Notes: generated by a model from the letters alone, not told the origin. 64,000 nucleotides of DNA from Actinoplanes sp040639655 (GCF_040639655.1 NZ_JBFAAI010000033.1:35428-99427); one strand, 5' to 3'. Shown: positions 33,776-41,701, counted from the stretch's first letter. Numbers and translations: made by a program.

Positions 33776-34740
33776 CGGTTCTCCTTCTCGGTGCCGGTGC
33801 CGGTGCCGGTGCCTGTTCCGGCGAGCGCGGTGACGGTGCGCGAGGGGCTGGGACGGCCCAGCCGCTCGGCCATCCAGACGCTGGTCTCGACCAGTTTGCC
33901 CAGGTCGACACCGGTTTCGATGCCCAGTCCGGCAAGCTGCCAGAGCAGGTCCTCGGTGGCGAGGTTGCCGGTGGCGCTCTTGGCGTACGGGCAGCCGCCG
34001 AGGCCGCCCGCCGACGCGTCCACGGTCGTCACCCCACGCTGGAGGGCGGCGAGAGTGTTGGCGAGGGCCTGCCCGTACGTGTCGTGGAAGTGCACCGCGA
34101 CGGCCGGCATGCCGATGCCGGCGGCGGTCAGCGCGTCCAGCAGTGTGCCCACCCGCCCCGGGGTGGCCACGCCGATGGTGTCGCCGAGACTGAGTTCGGT
34201 GCACCCCATCGCCATCAGGTGCCGCGCCACGCCGACCACCTGCCGGACCGGAACCTCGCCCTCCCAGGGGTCACCGAAACACATGGAGAGGTACGCTCGG
34301 ACGTGCAGGCCCTCGCGACGGGCCCGCTCGACGACGGGCGCGAACATGGCCAGCGACTCGTCGACGGTCCGGTTCAGGTTGCGCCGGGCAAACGTCTCGG
34401 TGGCGCTGGCGAACACCGCGATGTCGCGGACCCCGAGGGCGAGGGCCCGGTCCAGGCCGCGCTCGTTGGGCACGAGCACCGGATAGCGAACGCCGTCGGT
34501 GAACGTGAGCCGTTGCAGCAGCTGCTCGGCGTCGGCCAGCTGAGGGACCCATTTCGGGTGTACGAAGCTCGTCGTCTCGACGACGGTGTGACCGGCGTCC
34601 ACGAGCCGTTCGACGAACTCGGCCTTGACCTCCACGGGCAGTGGCAGCGCCTCGTTCTGCAGGCCGTCGCGGGGTCCGACCTCGCAGATCGTGACCCGGG
34701 CCGGCAACCCGGGCAGTGGTGTGACGCCGTATCCGCTCAC
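33772..34740 (-). CDS. Hydroxymethylglutaryl-CoA lyase
   Basis: Cleaves HMG-CoA to acetoacetate and acetyl-CoA, the last step of leucine breakdown; 322 residues. The TIM-barrel signature is ARVTICEVGPRDGLQNE, metal ligands occur in VHFHDTYGQ, and the catalytic cysteine loop is SAGGLGGCPYAKSATGN. The GTG start follows GGGAGG by 7 nt; an upstream start would overlap the operator. The C-terminus is a GTGTGTGT low-complexity tail encoded by a tandem hexamer (33790-33813). First gene of the operon; isovaleryl-CoA dehydrogenase and enoyl-CoA hydratase genes of the pathway are not in the window. Confidence 0.9.
   Translation of the reverse strand: MSGYGVTPLPGLPARVTICEVGPRDGLQNEALPLPVEVKAEFVERLVDAGHTVVETTSFVHPKWVPQLADAEQLLQRLTFTDGVRYPVLVPNERGLDRALALGVRDIAVFASATETFARRNLNRTVDESLAMFAPVVERARREGLHVRAYLSMCFGDPWEGEVPVRQVVGVARHLMAMGCTELSLGDTIGVATPGRVGTLLDALTAAGIGMPAVAVHFHDTYGQALANTLAALQRGVTTVDASAGGLGGCPYAKSATGNLATEDLLWQLAGLGIETGVDLGKLVETSVWMAERLGRPSPSRTVTALAGTGTGTGTGTEKENR
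33790..33813. repeat. Tandem hexamer GGTGCC x4
   Basis: Four perfect copies of GGTGCC, with a degenerate fifth, encode the Gly-Thr repeat at the HMG-CoA lyase C-terminus. Prone to slippage, but in-frame because the unit is six bases. Confidence 0.85.
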
Positions 34741-34779
34741 AGCGGTACCTCCCGACCTAGCGCTCGCTGGGACCATAAC

Positions 34780-34797
34780 TGACCGCACGTACGGTCA
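34780..34797. promoter_or_regulatory. TetR-type palindromic operator in the divergent promoter
   Basis: TGACCGCACGTACGGTCA is an 18-bp palindrome with one mismatched base pair. On the minus strand it covers the spacer after TTGACC and before TATGGT, the probable promoter of the HMG-CoA lyase operon, and it lies 46 bp before the divergent tetR start. Confidence 0.65.
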
Positions 34798-34830
34798 ACA
34801 AGGTTATGGTGGAAGCCGCGGTGATCTTCG

Positions 34831-34836
34831 TATAGT
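34831..34836 (+). promoter_or_regulatory. -10 box of the leaderless tetR promoter
   Basis: TATAGT ends 6 nt before the GTG at 34843. Confidence 0.55.
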
Positions 34837-34842
34837 GGGCGG

Positions 34843-35559
34843 GTGACCGGCCGGCCCGCACGCGCAAGCTCCCGCGACGCAATCCTGCGAGTGTTCGCCG
34901 AACACGTCGCCCGGCACGGCTACGCCGACACCAGCCTCGGCGACATCGCGGGCGAGCTCGGACTGAGCAAGGGCACCATCGTCCACCACTTCCGCAGCAA
35001 GGAAGCGCTGCTCGGCGAACTGCACGAGGCGTACTTCGCGCGGCGCTTCGCCGAGGCCCGGTTCATCCTCGCCGAACTCGAGGACCCGGTCGCCCGCCTC
35101 GTCGCGATGATTTACGCCCTGCTCGCCGCCCACCGCGACGACCGGGCCGCCAGCCTGGCCTGCCTGCGCGAACTGATCCGCTACTTCGAGGGCGAACTGC
35201 ACGACTTCGTCCGCAAACAGCGCGTCGACTACACCCAGATCGTCGTCGACATCCTGCGGGACGGCGCGCAGCGCGGCGTACTGCAGACCACCGACCCGCG
35301 CATGACCGCCTTCCACATCTTTGGCATGTGCAACTACGCCTGGACCTGGTACCACCCGGACGGCCCGCAGAGCGTCGAGGAGATCGCCGGGCGCTTCGCC
35401 CGGGAGCTGCTCGGCGGGCTCGTCGGCACCCCGGACGCCGGTGCCGCCTTGGACGACCGGATCACCGAGGCGATCACGACCGTCCAGCGCGCCCCGGGGC
35501 GGCTACCGTCCGTCGAGGGCGCCGCGTCACGCCCCGTCGGTGTCCCCGGTGCGCGGTGA
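34843..35559 (+). CDS. TetR-family regulator of the leucine-type operon
   Basis: TetR protein of 238 residues. The helix-turn-helix is TSLGDIAGELGLSKGTIVHHFRSKEALL (about 30-57), and the C-terminal effector domain contains the YAWTWYHPDGPQSVEEIAGRFARELLGGL stretch often found in acyl-CoA-sensing members. It is divergent from the HMG-CoA lyase operon across the palindrome at 34780-34797, so it probably represses that operon and itself. The last 30 residues overlap the convergent CDGSH gene. Confidence 0.9.
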   Translation: MTGRPARASSRDAILRVFAEHVARHGYADTSLGDIAGELGLSKGTIVHHFRSKEALLGELHEAYFARRFAEARFILAELEDPVARLVAMIYALLAAHRDDRAASLACLRELIRYFEGELHDFVRKQRVDYTQIVVDILRDGAQRGVLQTTDPRMTAFHIFGMCNYAWTWYHPDGPQSVEEIAGRFARELLGGLVGTPDAGAALDDRITEAITTVQRAPGRLPSVEGAASRPVGVPGAR

Positions 35560-35769
35560 CGGGGTGTCACGTCCGGTTCCGGCCTTGAACCGGAACGTCT
35601 TGTGCGTGCCGTCGCAGAACGGCTTCACCGCTGACTTGCCGCAGCGGCACAGGGCGATCGTGCCGCGCGCCGGATCGATCGGTTTGCCGTCCGGGGTGCG
35701 CAGTTCGAAGTCCCCGCGCACGATCAGCGGGCCGTCCTCGTACGGAGTGATGATCGACGTCATGGTCAT
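35527..35769 (-). CDS. CDGSH-type iron-sulfur protein
   Basis: Small [2Fe-2S] protein of 80 residues. The cluster motif CRCGKSAVKPFCDGTH provides C41, C43, C52 and H56, the three-Cys one-His set of mitoNEET-type clusters. It is soluble, with no membrane anchor, and probably serves as an electron or cluster donor. GGAG precedes the ATG by 6 nt. The gene is divergent from the iron-containing redox enzyme gene, sharing a promoter region of under 50 bp, and its 3' end overlaps the tetR 3' end by 33 bp. Confidence 0.9.
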   Translation of the reverse strand: MTMTSIITPYEDGPLIVRGDFELRTPDGKPIDPARGTIALCRCGKSAVKPFCDGTHKTFRFKAGTGRDTPSPRTGDTDGA

Positions 35770-35814
35770 GTGAATCTCCGTTTCGCGGAGCGGCAAACGG
35801 GAATTCGCCGCAAC

Positions 35815-36813
35815 ATGAAACTGCCGTCCTCGCGAGGTTCCCTGTCCAGCGCGCTCGTCGATGCTCTCGGTGGCGGCGCGTCCCACATCGCCGAGGTCGA
35901 ACCGGATGGCGACGAGGACCTGCAGCTGTCGCTGTTCGTCTGCTACGAGCTGGCGTACCGGGGCTGGGACGGTGTCGACGACGACTGGGAGTGGCATCCG
36001 GACCTGCTGCGCGTCCGGGCCGGCCTGGAGCGGCGCTTCGAAGCCGGTCTGCACGACCTGGTCGGACCGGTGGCCCCCGCCGACCCGGCGACGGTGCCGC
36101 ACGCGCTTGCCGACATCGTCGCCGCCGACGACGGCCCGTCACTGTCCGGGTATCTGCGCGGTCGCGCCACGTACGAGCAGTTCCGCGAGTTCGTCACGCA
36201 CCGCTCGATCTACCACCTGCGGGAGGCGGACCCGCACACCTATGCGATCCCCCGGATCGGCGGTCGTGCCAAGGCCGCACTGATCGAGATCCAGCTCGAC
36301 GAGTACGGCGGGGGCATCACCGGGCGCATGCATCAGGAGCTGTTCAAGCAGACGATGACGTGGTTCGACCTGGACCTGACCTACGGCGCCTACGTCGACA
36401 CGGTTCCGGCGGCCACCCTGGCCGTCAACAACCTGATGTCGTTCTTCGCCCTGCACCGGGCCCGCCGCGGCGCGATCCTCGGTCACCTGGCGGCCTACGA
36501 GATGACGTCGTCCCTGCCGAACCGCGCGTACGGCAACGGCCTGCGCCGCCTCGGCGGAGACGCGAGCGCGACCGCGTTCTACGACGAGCACGTCGAGGCA
36601 GACGCCGTGCACGAGCAGATCGCCGCCAACGACCTGTGCGGCACGTTCGCCGGCAACGAGCCGGAACTCGCCGGACAGGTGCTGTGGGGCGCCCGGTGCG
36701 CGCTGGCCGTCGACAACGAGTGGGCGCAGGCGGTGCTCGACTCGTGGCAGGCCGGCGGTTCCTCGCTGCGCGAGCGGCTCACAGCGCCAGCGACGCCAGC
36801 ATCGGCGGGATGA
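35815..36813 (+). CDS. Haem-oxygenase-like iron-containing redox enzyme
   Basis: Helical protein of 332 residues from the chosen ATG, of the haem-oxygenase-like di-iron oxidase (HDO) type. Candidate metal ligands lie in IQLDEYGGG (about 158-166) and GRMHQE (H173), in YEMTSS near 229 and in the DEHVEADAVHE cluster (257-267). Known relatives oxidise amino acids or fatty acids, often with decarboxylation or N-oxygenation; this substrate is unknown. An in-frame GTG at 35770 would add 15 residues. It converges on the YbdK gene with a 35-bp overlap and is divergent from the CDGSH gene, a plausible reductant. Confidence 0.85.
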   Translation: MKLPSSRGSLSSALVDALGGGASHIAEVEPDGDEDLQLSLFVCYELAYRGWDGVDDDWEWHPDLLRVRAGLERRFEAGLHDLVGPVAPADPATVPHALADIVAADDGPSLSGYLRGRATYEQFREFVTHRSIYHLREADPHTYAIPRIGGRAKAALIEIQLDEYGGGITGRMHQELFKQTMTWFDLDLTYGAYVDTVPAATLAVNNLMSFFALHRARRGAILGHLAAYEMTSSLPNRAYGNGLRRLGGDASATAFYDEHVEADAVHEQIAANDLCGTFAGNEPELAGQVLWGARCALAVDNEWAQAVLDSWQAGGSSLRERLTAPATPASAG

Positions 36814-37837
36814 GCAGGCCCTGCGCCAGTAGCCGGCGTTGCCGGTCGGAGCCGGTGCCGTCCCGGTGAATCCGGTGCAGCCCGGCGGTGACCGTCTCCA
36901 GGTCGTCATGGCGTTTCAGGGCCGGTGTCACCCGGTCGACCAGCTCACCGACCAGATCCCAGGCTGGCTGGGCCCGGCCGGTCCGCGGATCCAGCAGGGT
37001 GCCGCTCATCCCGATGCGGGCGGCGTTGCCGTGGGCCGCGTTCAGCAGGATGTCGGAGACCGGCGGTGCGGGCGTGTCCACCGCGGTGTCCACCATGGCC
37101 CGGGTAAGCGCCGCGAGGAGCACGGCGTCGGCCGGATCGAGGCAGACGTCGGTGACCCGGACCTCGACGGTCGGGAACGTACGCGACGGCCGCGCCCACC
37201 ACAGGACCATCGACTCGTCCATCATCTCGCTGGCCGCGACCAGCGCGGCGATCGTCTGCGCGGCCTCGGCGGCCGTGTCCACGTGCGGCCAGGGCCCGAC
37301 CGTCGGCCAGCGGCGCAGCTGAACGCACCGCCAGCTGGCGTACCCGGTGTCGGCGCCCTGCGACAGCGGCGAGTTCGAGGCGAGGGCCTGCAGCAGCGGC
37401 AGATCGGCACGTAACCGGGTGCAGACCCGCACCGCCGCGGCCGGATCCGCGACGCCGACGTGGATGTGACAGCCGCACAGGGCGGGGTCCCGCGCGATCG
37501 GCCCGTAGTGGGCCTCGATCGCGTGGAACCGCTCGTCGTCGGCCGGCACCGGGTCGGGTTCCGCGACCGGGGTGGCACCGACCGCGACCAGTACCGCCCC
37601 CGCCGTCCGGGCCGCCTGAGCGGCGGCCCGTCGCCCGTCGCGCAACTGCTGCGCCAGCTCCTCGGTGCCGGTGCAGACACCGGTGACCATCTCCAGCATG
37701 CTGGGCCGGAACTCCCGGCGGCTACGCTCCCGCATCGCCTCCGGCAGCCCGGCGACGACGGTCTCCGCGACCGGCAGATTCACCCCGGTCCGCGGATCGA
37801 GCAGCAGGAACTCCTCCTCGACCCCGACGGTCCTCAC
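36779..37837 (-). CDS. YbdK-type carboxylate-amine ligase (GCS2 family)
   Basis: ATP-dependent ligase of 352 residues in the glutamate-cysteine ligase 2 superfamily. Segments supporting this are RTVGVEEEFLLLDP at the start, EFRPSMLEMVTGVC, CGCHIHVGV near 120 and SRTFPTVEVRVTDVC near 220. YbdK members have weak glutamate-cysteine ligase activity in vitro, but the actinomycete copies probably join another carboxylate to an amine. Its GTG overlaps the stop of the methyltransferase gene upstream (GTGA), so the two are coupled. Confidence 0.88.
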   Translation of the reverse strand: MRTVGVEEEFLLLDPRTGVNLPVAETVVAGLPEAMRERSRREFRPSMLEMVTGVCTGTEELAQQLRDGRRAAAQAARTAGAVLVAVGATPVAEPDPVPADDERFHAIEAHYGPIARDPALCGCHIHVGVADPAAAVRVCTRLRADLPLLQALASNSPLSQGADTGYASWRCVQLRRWPTVGPWPHVDTAAEAAQTIAALVAASEMMDESMVLWWARPSRTFPTVEVRVTDVCLDPADAVLLAALTRAMVDTAVDTPAPPVSDILLNAAHGNAARIGMSGTLLDPRTGRAQPAWDLVGELVDRVTPALKRHDDLETVTAGLHRIHRDGTGSDRQRRLLAQGLLIPPMLASLAL

Positions 37838-38799
37838 CGCGGGCGCGTGGCGGTCAGCACGACCACGGCGATGCGCTCGGCCCGCTCGTACGCGGGACCG
37901 TCGAGCTCCTCGCCGTAGACGTCCGGATCCACCTCTCGATAGGTCCAGGTCAGGTCGGTCGGCGAGAGACGCTCGGCGACCGCGGCGCGCAGCGGGTCCC
38001 GGCCGTCGATGATGCCGGTGCCGCTGAACAGCACCAGCGCACCGCCCGGCGACAACCGTTCGGCGGCGGCGTCGATCAGCCGCAGGGACAGGTCGTGTCC
38101 GTCCGGCCCGCCGCCGTCGCGGTAGGTCCGGCCCGCCGGATCGATCATGAACGGCGGATTGGAGATGATCAGATCGAGGTCGCCGTCGATCGCGCCGAGC
38201 AGGTCGCTGCGCCGGGGCGAGACGTTGCCGACCCCGGCGAGACGGGCGTTGACCTCGGTGCAGCGCAGGGCCGTGTCGTTGATGTCGACGGCCAGGACCT
38301 CCGCCCGGGGCGCCCGCTTGGCGATCGCGATCGCTCCGGCCCCGGTCCCGCAGCCGACGTCGACCACCCGGGCCGGCGACGCGGTCCGGCCTTCGACGTG
38401 CGCGACGGCGGCATCGGCCATGCGGTACGTGTCCGGACCGAAGAACACCGAGTCGGCGGCGTCGGTGGGGAAGGCCGAATGGACGAACAGCTCACCGTCG
38501 TACGACGAGAATCGCACCCGGCTGCGCCACAACGGACCGGTGGTCTCGACGGCATCGGCGGCCCGCAGCGGCTCCAGGATCTCCGGCGGCAGCAGCTCCG
38601 GCCGGAACGGCCGGCTCCACCCGAACACACCTCGCAGGTCCAGAGCTTCGGCGTTGCCCGGCCGCCGGTTCACCCGGGCGTGCGTGGCCGGTGTGGTCGT
38701 GGTGAACTCGTAGCCACGCTCACGGAGCTCACAGCCCACGCGATGGAGTTCGTCGATCACCAGGGTGCCACGGACGGCGGGTTCACTCGGCTTCGTCAT
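37834..38799 (-). CDS. HemK/PrmC-like class I SAM methyltransferase
   Basis: Methyltransferase of 321 residues. The SAM site is VVDVGCGTGAGAIAIAKRAP with AVDINDTAL following, and the catalytic motif is LIISNPPFMI (NPPF), which marks methylation of a planar nitrogen such as glutamine amide or adenine N6. The N-terminal 140 residues form a separate substrate-recognition domain (LDLRGVFGWSRPF..). No prfA is nearby, so a release-factor role is unlikely. First gene of a two-gene unit with the YbdK-type ligase. Confidence 0.87.
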   Translation of the reverse strand: MTKPSEPAVRGTLVIDELHRVGCELRERGYEFTTTTPATHARVNRRPGNAEALDLRGVFGWSRPFRPELLPPEILEPLRAADAVETTGPLWRSRVRFSSYDGELFVHSAFPTDAADSVFFGPDTYRMADAAVAHVEGRTASPARVVDVGCGTGAGAIAIAKRAPRAEVLAVDINDTALRCTEVNARLAGVGNVSPRRSDLLGAIDGDLDLIISNPPFMIDPAGRTYRDGGGPDGHDLSLRLIDAAAERLSPGGALVLFSGTGIIDGRDPLRAAVAERLSPTDLTWTYREVDPDVYGEELDGPAYERAERIAVVVLTATRPR

Positions 38800-39037
38800 G
38801 GCAGGGCGGATGCCCCGCAACGACCGCTCTAATCGTCCGGAATCCGCTTCCGGCGGTACGGGATCGACCGCGCCCCCGGGCGGGCATGCCGGGCCGGCCC
38901 GAGAACGGATGCCGCACATCCGGCGGCTGATCGGCCGGCGCGGTGGCATCGACATGCTTTTGTCATGTGTGTGTGGGATTACCGCCATCGGGCAAGGGCA
39001 AACTTGTCTCAGGACGATCGTGAGAAGGCGGTGCGCG

Positions 39038-39454
39038 ATGACCATGAACGTGGTTCCGGCGGTGGAGGAGCACGACGCCAGCGCGTGCGGAACCGAGATC
39101 CTGCTGCACACCATGACCGGCGCGTCGGTGGTCCGGGTCGTCGGGGACCTGGATCTGTCCACGGCGACCCGGATGCGTACGACGCTGGAGACCGCACTCG
39201 CCGTGTCCGCCTGGGTCATTGTGGACCTGCGGGGTGCCGACGCCGTCGACTCCGTCGGCCTCGGCGTGCTGATCGCGGCCCGGGAGTCGGCACGCCGGCA
39301 CGGCGGTGACCTTCTGCTGGCGGCGGCGTCACCGTTCTTCGTGTCGGTTCTGAGCGCGGCCCGCCTCGACGCGTTGTTCACCGCGTTCGACACCGTGCCG
39401 CAAGCGATCACGTACGCACTGAACCCGCCGCTCAGTTCTCCGGGGCCCCGCTGA
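39038..39454 (+). CDS. STAS-domain anti-sigma-factor antagonist-like protein
   Basis: STAS protein of 138 residues. The fold is read from VVRVVGDLDLSTATRMRTTLE, WVIVDLRGADAVDSVGLGVLIAARE and GGDLLLAAAS. The phosphorylation site of SpoIIAA-like proteins (second serine of D-S-S-G) is Val73 here (DSVG), so ordinary regulation by an anti-sigma kinase would not work. The 3' end overlaps the convergent STAS gene by 23 bp. Confidence 0.88.
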   Translation: MTMNVVPAVEEHDASACGTEILLHTMTGASVVRVVGDLDLSTATRMRTTLETALAVSAWVIVDLRGADAVDSVGLGVLIAARESARRHGGDLLLAAASPFFVSVLSAARLDALFTAFDTVPQAITYALNPPLSSPGPR

Positions 39455-39758
39455 CGGTGGTCAGCAAGTCGAGCAGGCCACTGATTTCCAAGGTCCGTCG
39501 GGTGATCCCGGTGGGGTTGGTCACCACGAAGCCGGCCGCCCGCCGCTGAGCGCTGTCCCGGGCGCGCGTCAGAGCGTGGATCCCGGCCGAGTCGCAGAAG
39601 TCGAGCCCCGCCAGATCGATGACCAGCCGGTGGGGGCGGTTGCCGGTGAGGGCCGCCGCGACCGCCTCGTCGAGTCCCGGCACGGTTGCCATGTCCAGGT
39701 CGCCGGTCACGACGAGACGCGTGACACGGTCGCCGTCGTGGCTTGTGGTGATCTTCAT
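39432..39758 (-). CDS. STAS-domain protein, second copy
   Basis: Short STAS protein of 108 residues with RLVVTGDLDMATVPGLDEAV, LVIDLAGLDFCDSAGIHAL and GFVVTNPTGITRRTLEISGLLDLL. The usual phosphoacceptor is alanine (DSAG, Ala58), as in the neighbouring copy where it is valine. Its ATG overlaps the stop of the ATPase gene (ATGA), the classic order of an anti-sigma kinase and antagonist pair. Confidence 0.88.
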   Translation of the reverse strand: MKITTSHDGDRVTRLVVTGDLDMATVPGLDEAVAAALTGNRPHRLVIDLAGLDFCDSAGIHALTRARDSAQRRAAGFVVTNPTGITRRTLEISGLLDLLTTVSGAPEN

Positions 39759-40197
39759 GCTGCCTCCGTCCGGCTGGATCCTGTCGCGTTGGTGCCGTCG
39801 CTGCCGCCGTCGCGGCTACCGGGGACGGGCCACAGTTCGGCGCAGACCCGCTTGCCTCCCTCGTGCGACTGCACGTACCACCGGACAGTCAGCGACTCGA
39901 TGAGCCGCAGTCCCAGACCGCAGGTACCGTCGGGATCGCGGGGCCGGGGCACCACCGAGGAACCGTCGGCGACGGACACGGTGATCTGCCCGGCGTGGGA
40001 CTCGACCGCGACGACGATCTCGCTGCCGCCGTGCCGGACGGCATTGGAGACCAGTTCGCTGACCACGACGGCCGCGTCGTCCAGCACGCACGATCCCGCA
40101 TCCCCCATCCGCCGAGCACCGCTGTCACCGCGCTGCGTGCCCTCCCGGGGGCCGTGCTGTCCAACGGCAGGTCGAAATGGGCCGTCAGGGTACTCAT
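39755..40197 (-). pseudogene. Anti-sigma-factor-like ATPase, frameshifted
   Basis: RsbW-like HATPase of about 147 residues split by a -1 frameshift. The start MSTLTAHFDLPLDSTAPGRA and the following helix are in one frame; the N box VSELVSNAVRHGG, the G1 VADGSSV and the G2 GTCGLGLRLIESL are in the next. One missing G in the run at 40102-40106 (five instead of six) explains it, joining VLGGWG to DAGSCVLDD. A strong GGAGGTGAG site precedes the ATG, so the 5' end is well kept. Either a recent loss or an assembly error. Confidence 0.8.
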
Positions 40198-40363
40198 ACC
40201 AGCAACTCACCTCCCCGCCGTCGCCGCCACCGATCTCGAAGGCCGGCCACACCGTACGCCGCCGGCGATGGAGCCCTTCGGAGCCACGGCGGGTCTGTAC
40301 CCGACCGCCAGATCGACATTCAAATCGACGCAACTTTAGCGGACCCGAACGGGGAGCTCCAGC

Positions 40364-40464
40364 TGAACCCGGCCATCCGGGCGGGGTCAGACGGACCCGC
40401 GCCGTACGAGTTCATCCTGAACCCGGTCATCCGGGCGGGGTCAGGCCGACCCGCGCCGTACGAG
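40364..40464. repeat. Tandem duplication of the lacI 3' end
   Basis: Two 47-bp copies at 40364-40410 and 40418-40464 (period 54) match at 44 positions. The copy nearer to lacI covers its last eight codons and stop; the outer copy is non-coding. Confidence 0.85.
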
Positions 40465-41451
40465 TCTCGTCGGCAGGATGAGCGACGCGGGTTCCTGTCC
40501 CGCGATCACCGCGACGAGCATGCGGGCCATCTCCCGGCCCAGGGACTGGATCGACTGGTGCACGGTGGTCAGCGGTGGATCGGTGCGTTCGGCGATGCCC
40601 AGATCGTCGAAGCCCACCACGGCCACGTCGGCCGGCACCGCCCGCCCAGCCTCGGCCAGCACCCGGAGGGCTCCGGCCGCCATCTTGTCGCTGGCGGCGA
40701 ACACGGCGTCGAGATCGGGGCAGGATTCGAGCAGGGCCCGCATCGCCGTGGCGCCGCCGGCCTCGGTGAAGTCGCCCTCCGCGGTGCCGTGCGGGGTCAG
40801 GCCGGCGATGATCATCGCTTCGTGGTAACCGCGGTACCGGACCTTGCCCACCTCGGTGGACATCTGGCCGGTGATGGTGGCGATCCGGGTCCGGCCGAGC
40901 CGGACGAGATGCTCGGTGGCGAGCCGCGCTCCGCCGAGATTGTCGGAGTCGACGTACCAGCGTGGTTCGAAATGCAGCGGCCGGCCGCCGTAGACCGCGG
41001 GGAGGCCGGCCTGTTCCACGATGTGGGTCAGCGGATCGCCCTCGTGCAGGGCCATCAGCATGATGCCGTCCACACCGCGCGTGCGCAGCAGATTCGTCAG
41101 CCGGGACCGGCCCCGCCCGGAGCTGGCCAGGCACAGCAGCAGGTGCAGGTCGGTCTCCTCGAGCGCCGTGGACACGCCGACGATGACCTGGGCGAAGAAC
41201 GGGTCGGCGAACAGCTCGGGATCGTCGTGGGAGATGGCGAGTGCCACGATCCCGGTCTGCCGGGTGGCCAGGGCGCGGGCCGTACGGTTGGGCAGGTAGC
41301 CCATCTCCTTGATGGCCTTCTCGACGGCCTCGCGGGTGGCGCGACTGACGTGCGGCGCCTTGTTGATCACCCGGGACGCCGCTGAGCGTGAGACCCCGGC
41401 TCGCTCCGCCACCTCGTCGAGCGTGGGCTGTCGCCGCGGGTTCGCTGCCAT
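40441..41451 (-). CDS. LacI-family regulator (CelR/CebR type)
   Basis: LacI/GalR repressor of 336 residues. The DNA-binding part is PTLDEVAERAGVSRSAASRVINKAPHVSRATREAV (about 9-43), with the hinge PNRTARALATRQTG; a periplasmic-binding-protein-like effector domain follows, ending in LILPTRLVRRGSA. It is divergent from a secreted GH6 cellulase, and two TGGAAGCG-type palindromes lie between the genes, so it probably represses the cellulase until cellobiose binds, as CelR does in Thermobifida and CebR in Streptomyces. Confidence 0.92.
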   Translation of the reverse strand: MAANPRRQPTLDEVAERAGVSRSAASRVINKAPHVSRATREAVEKAIKEMGYLPNRTARALATRQTGIVALAISHDDPELFADPFFAQVIVGVSTALEETDLHLLLCLASSGRGRSRLTNLLRTRGVDGIMLMALHEGDPLTHIVEQAGLPAVYGGRPLHFEPRWYVDSDNLGGARLATEHLVRLGRTRIATITGQMSTEVGKVRYRGYHEAMIIAGLTPHGTAEGDFTEAGGATAMRALLESCPDLDAVFAASDKMAAGALRVLAEAGRAVPADVAVVGFDDLGIAERTDPPLTTVHQSIQSLGREMARMLVAVIAGQEPASLILPTRLVRRGSA

Positions 41452-41570
41452 GCGAGGCCGGGTCCTTCCTGTCCGGTGCGGGAAACGGGCCCGTCGCGGT
41501 GGCCCGGCGGCGAGCCGCGAGCTGATCGTACCGATCGGGCGATCGTATGAAGCCGATCAACGCATATCGC

Positions 41571-41584
41571 TGGAAGCGGTCCCA
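41571..41584. promoter_or_regulatory. Second, imperfect LacI-type operator
   Basis: TGGAAGCGGTCCCA differs at two positions from the core of the main operator, 112 bp away centre to centre. It is nearer to lacI and may give autoregulation or DNA looping. Confidence 0.5.
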
Positions 41585-41677
41585 GCGTCGAGGCCGAGCT
41601 AGACGCAGGCATATCGACCAACTCCTTGACAACTTGCACCACAGTGCCGAGCATCGATCGAGAGAAGCGGATGCCAC

Positions 41678-41701
41678 GTAACTGGAAGCGCTTCCAGTTA
41701 C
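41678..41701. promoter_or_regulatory. Perfect 24-bp LacI-type operator of the cellulase gene
   Basis: A perfect palindrome centred on TGGAAGCGCTTCCA, extended five bases each side (GTAAC...GTTAC). It lies downstream of a TTGACA-17-GAGCAT promoter and about 125 bp before the cellulase ATG, where a repressor would block elongation. Confidence 0.75.
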
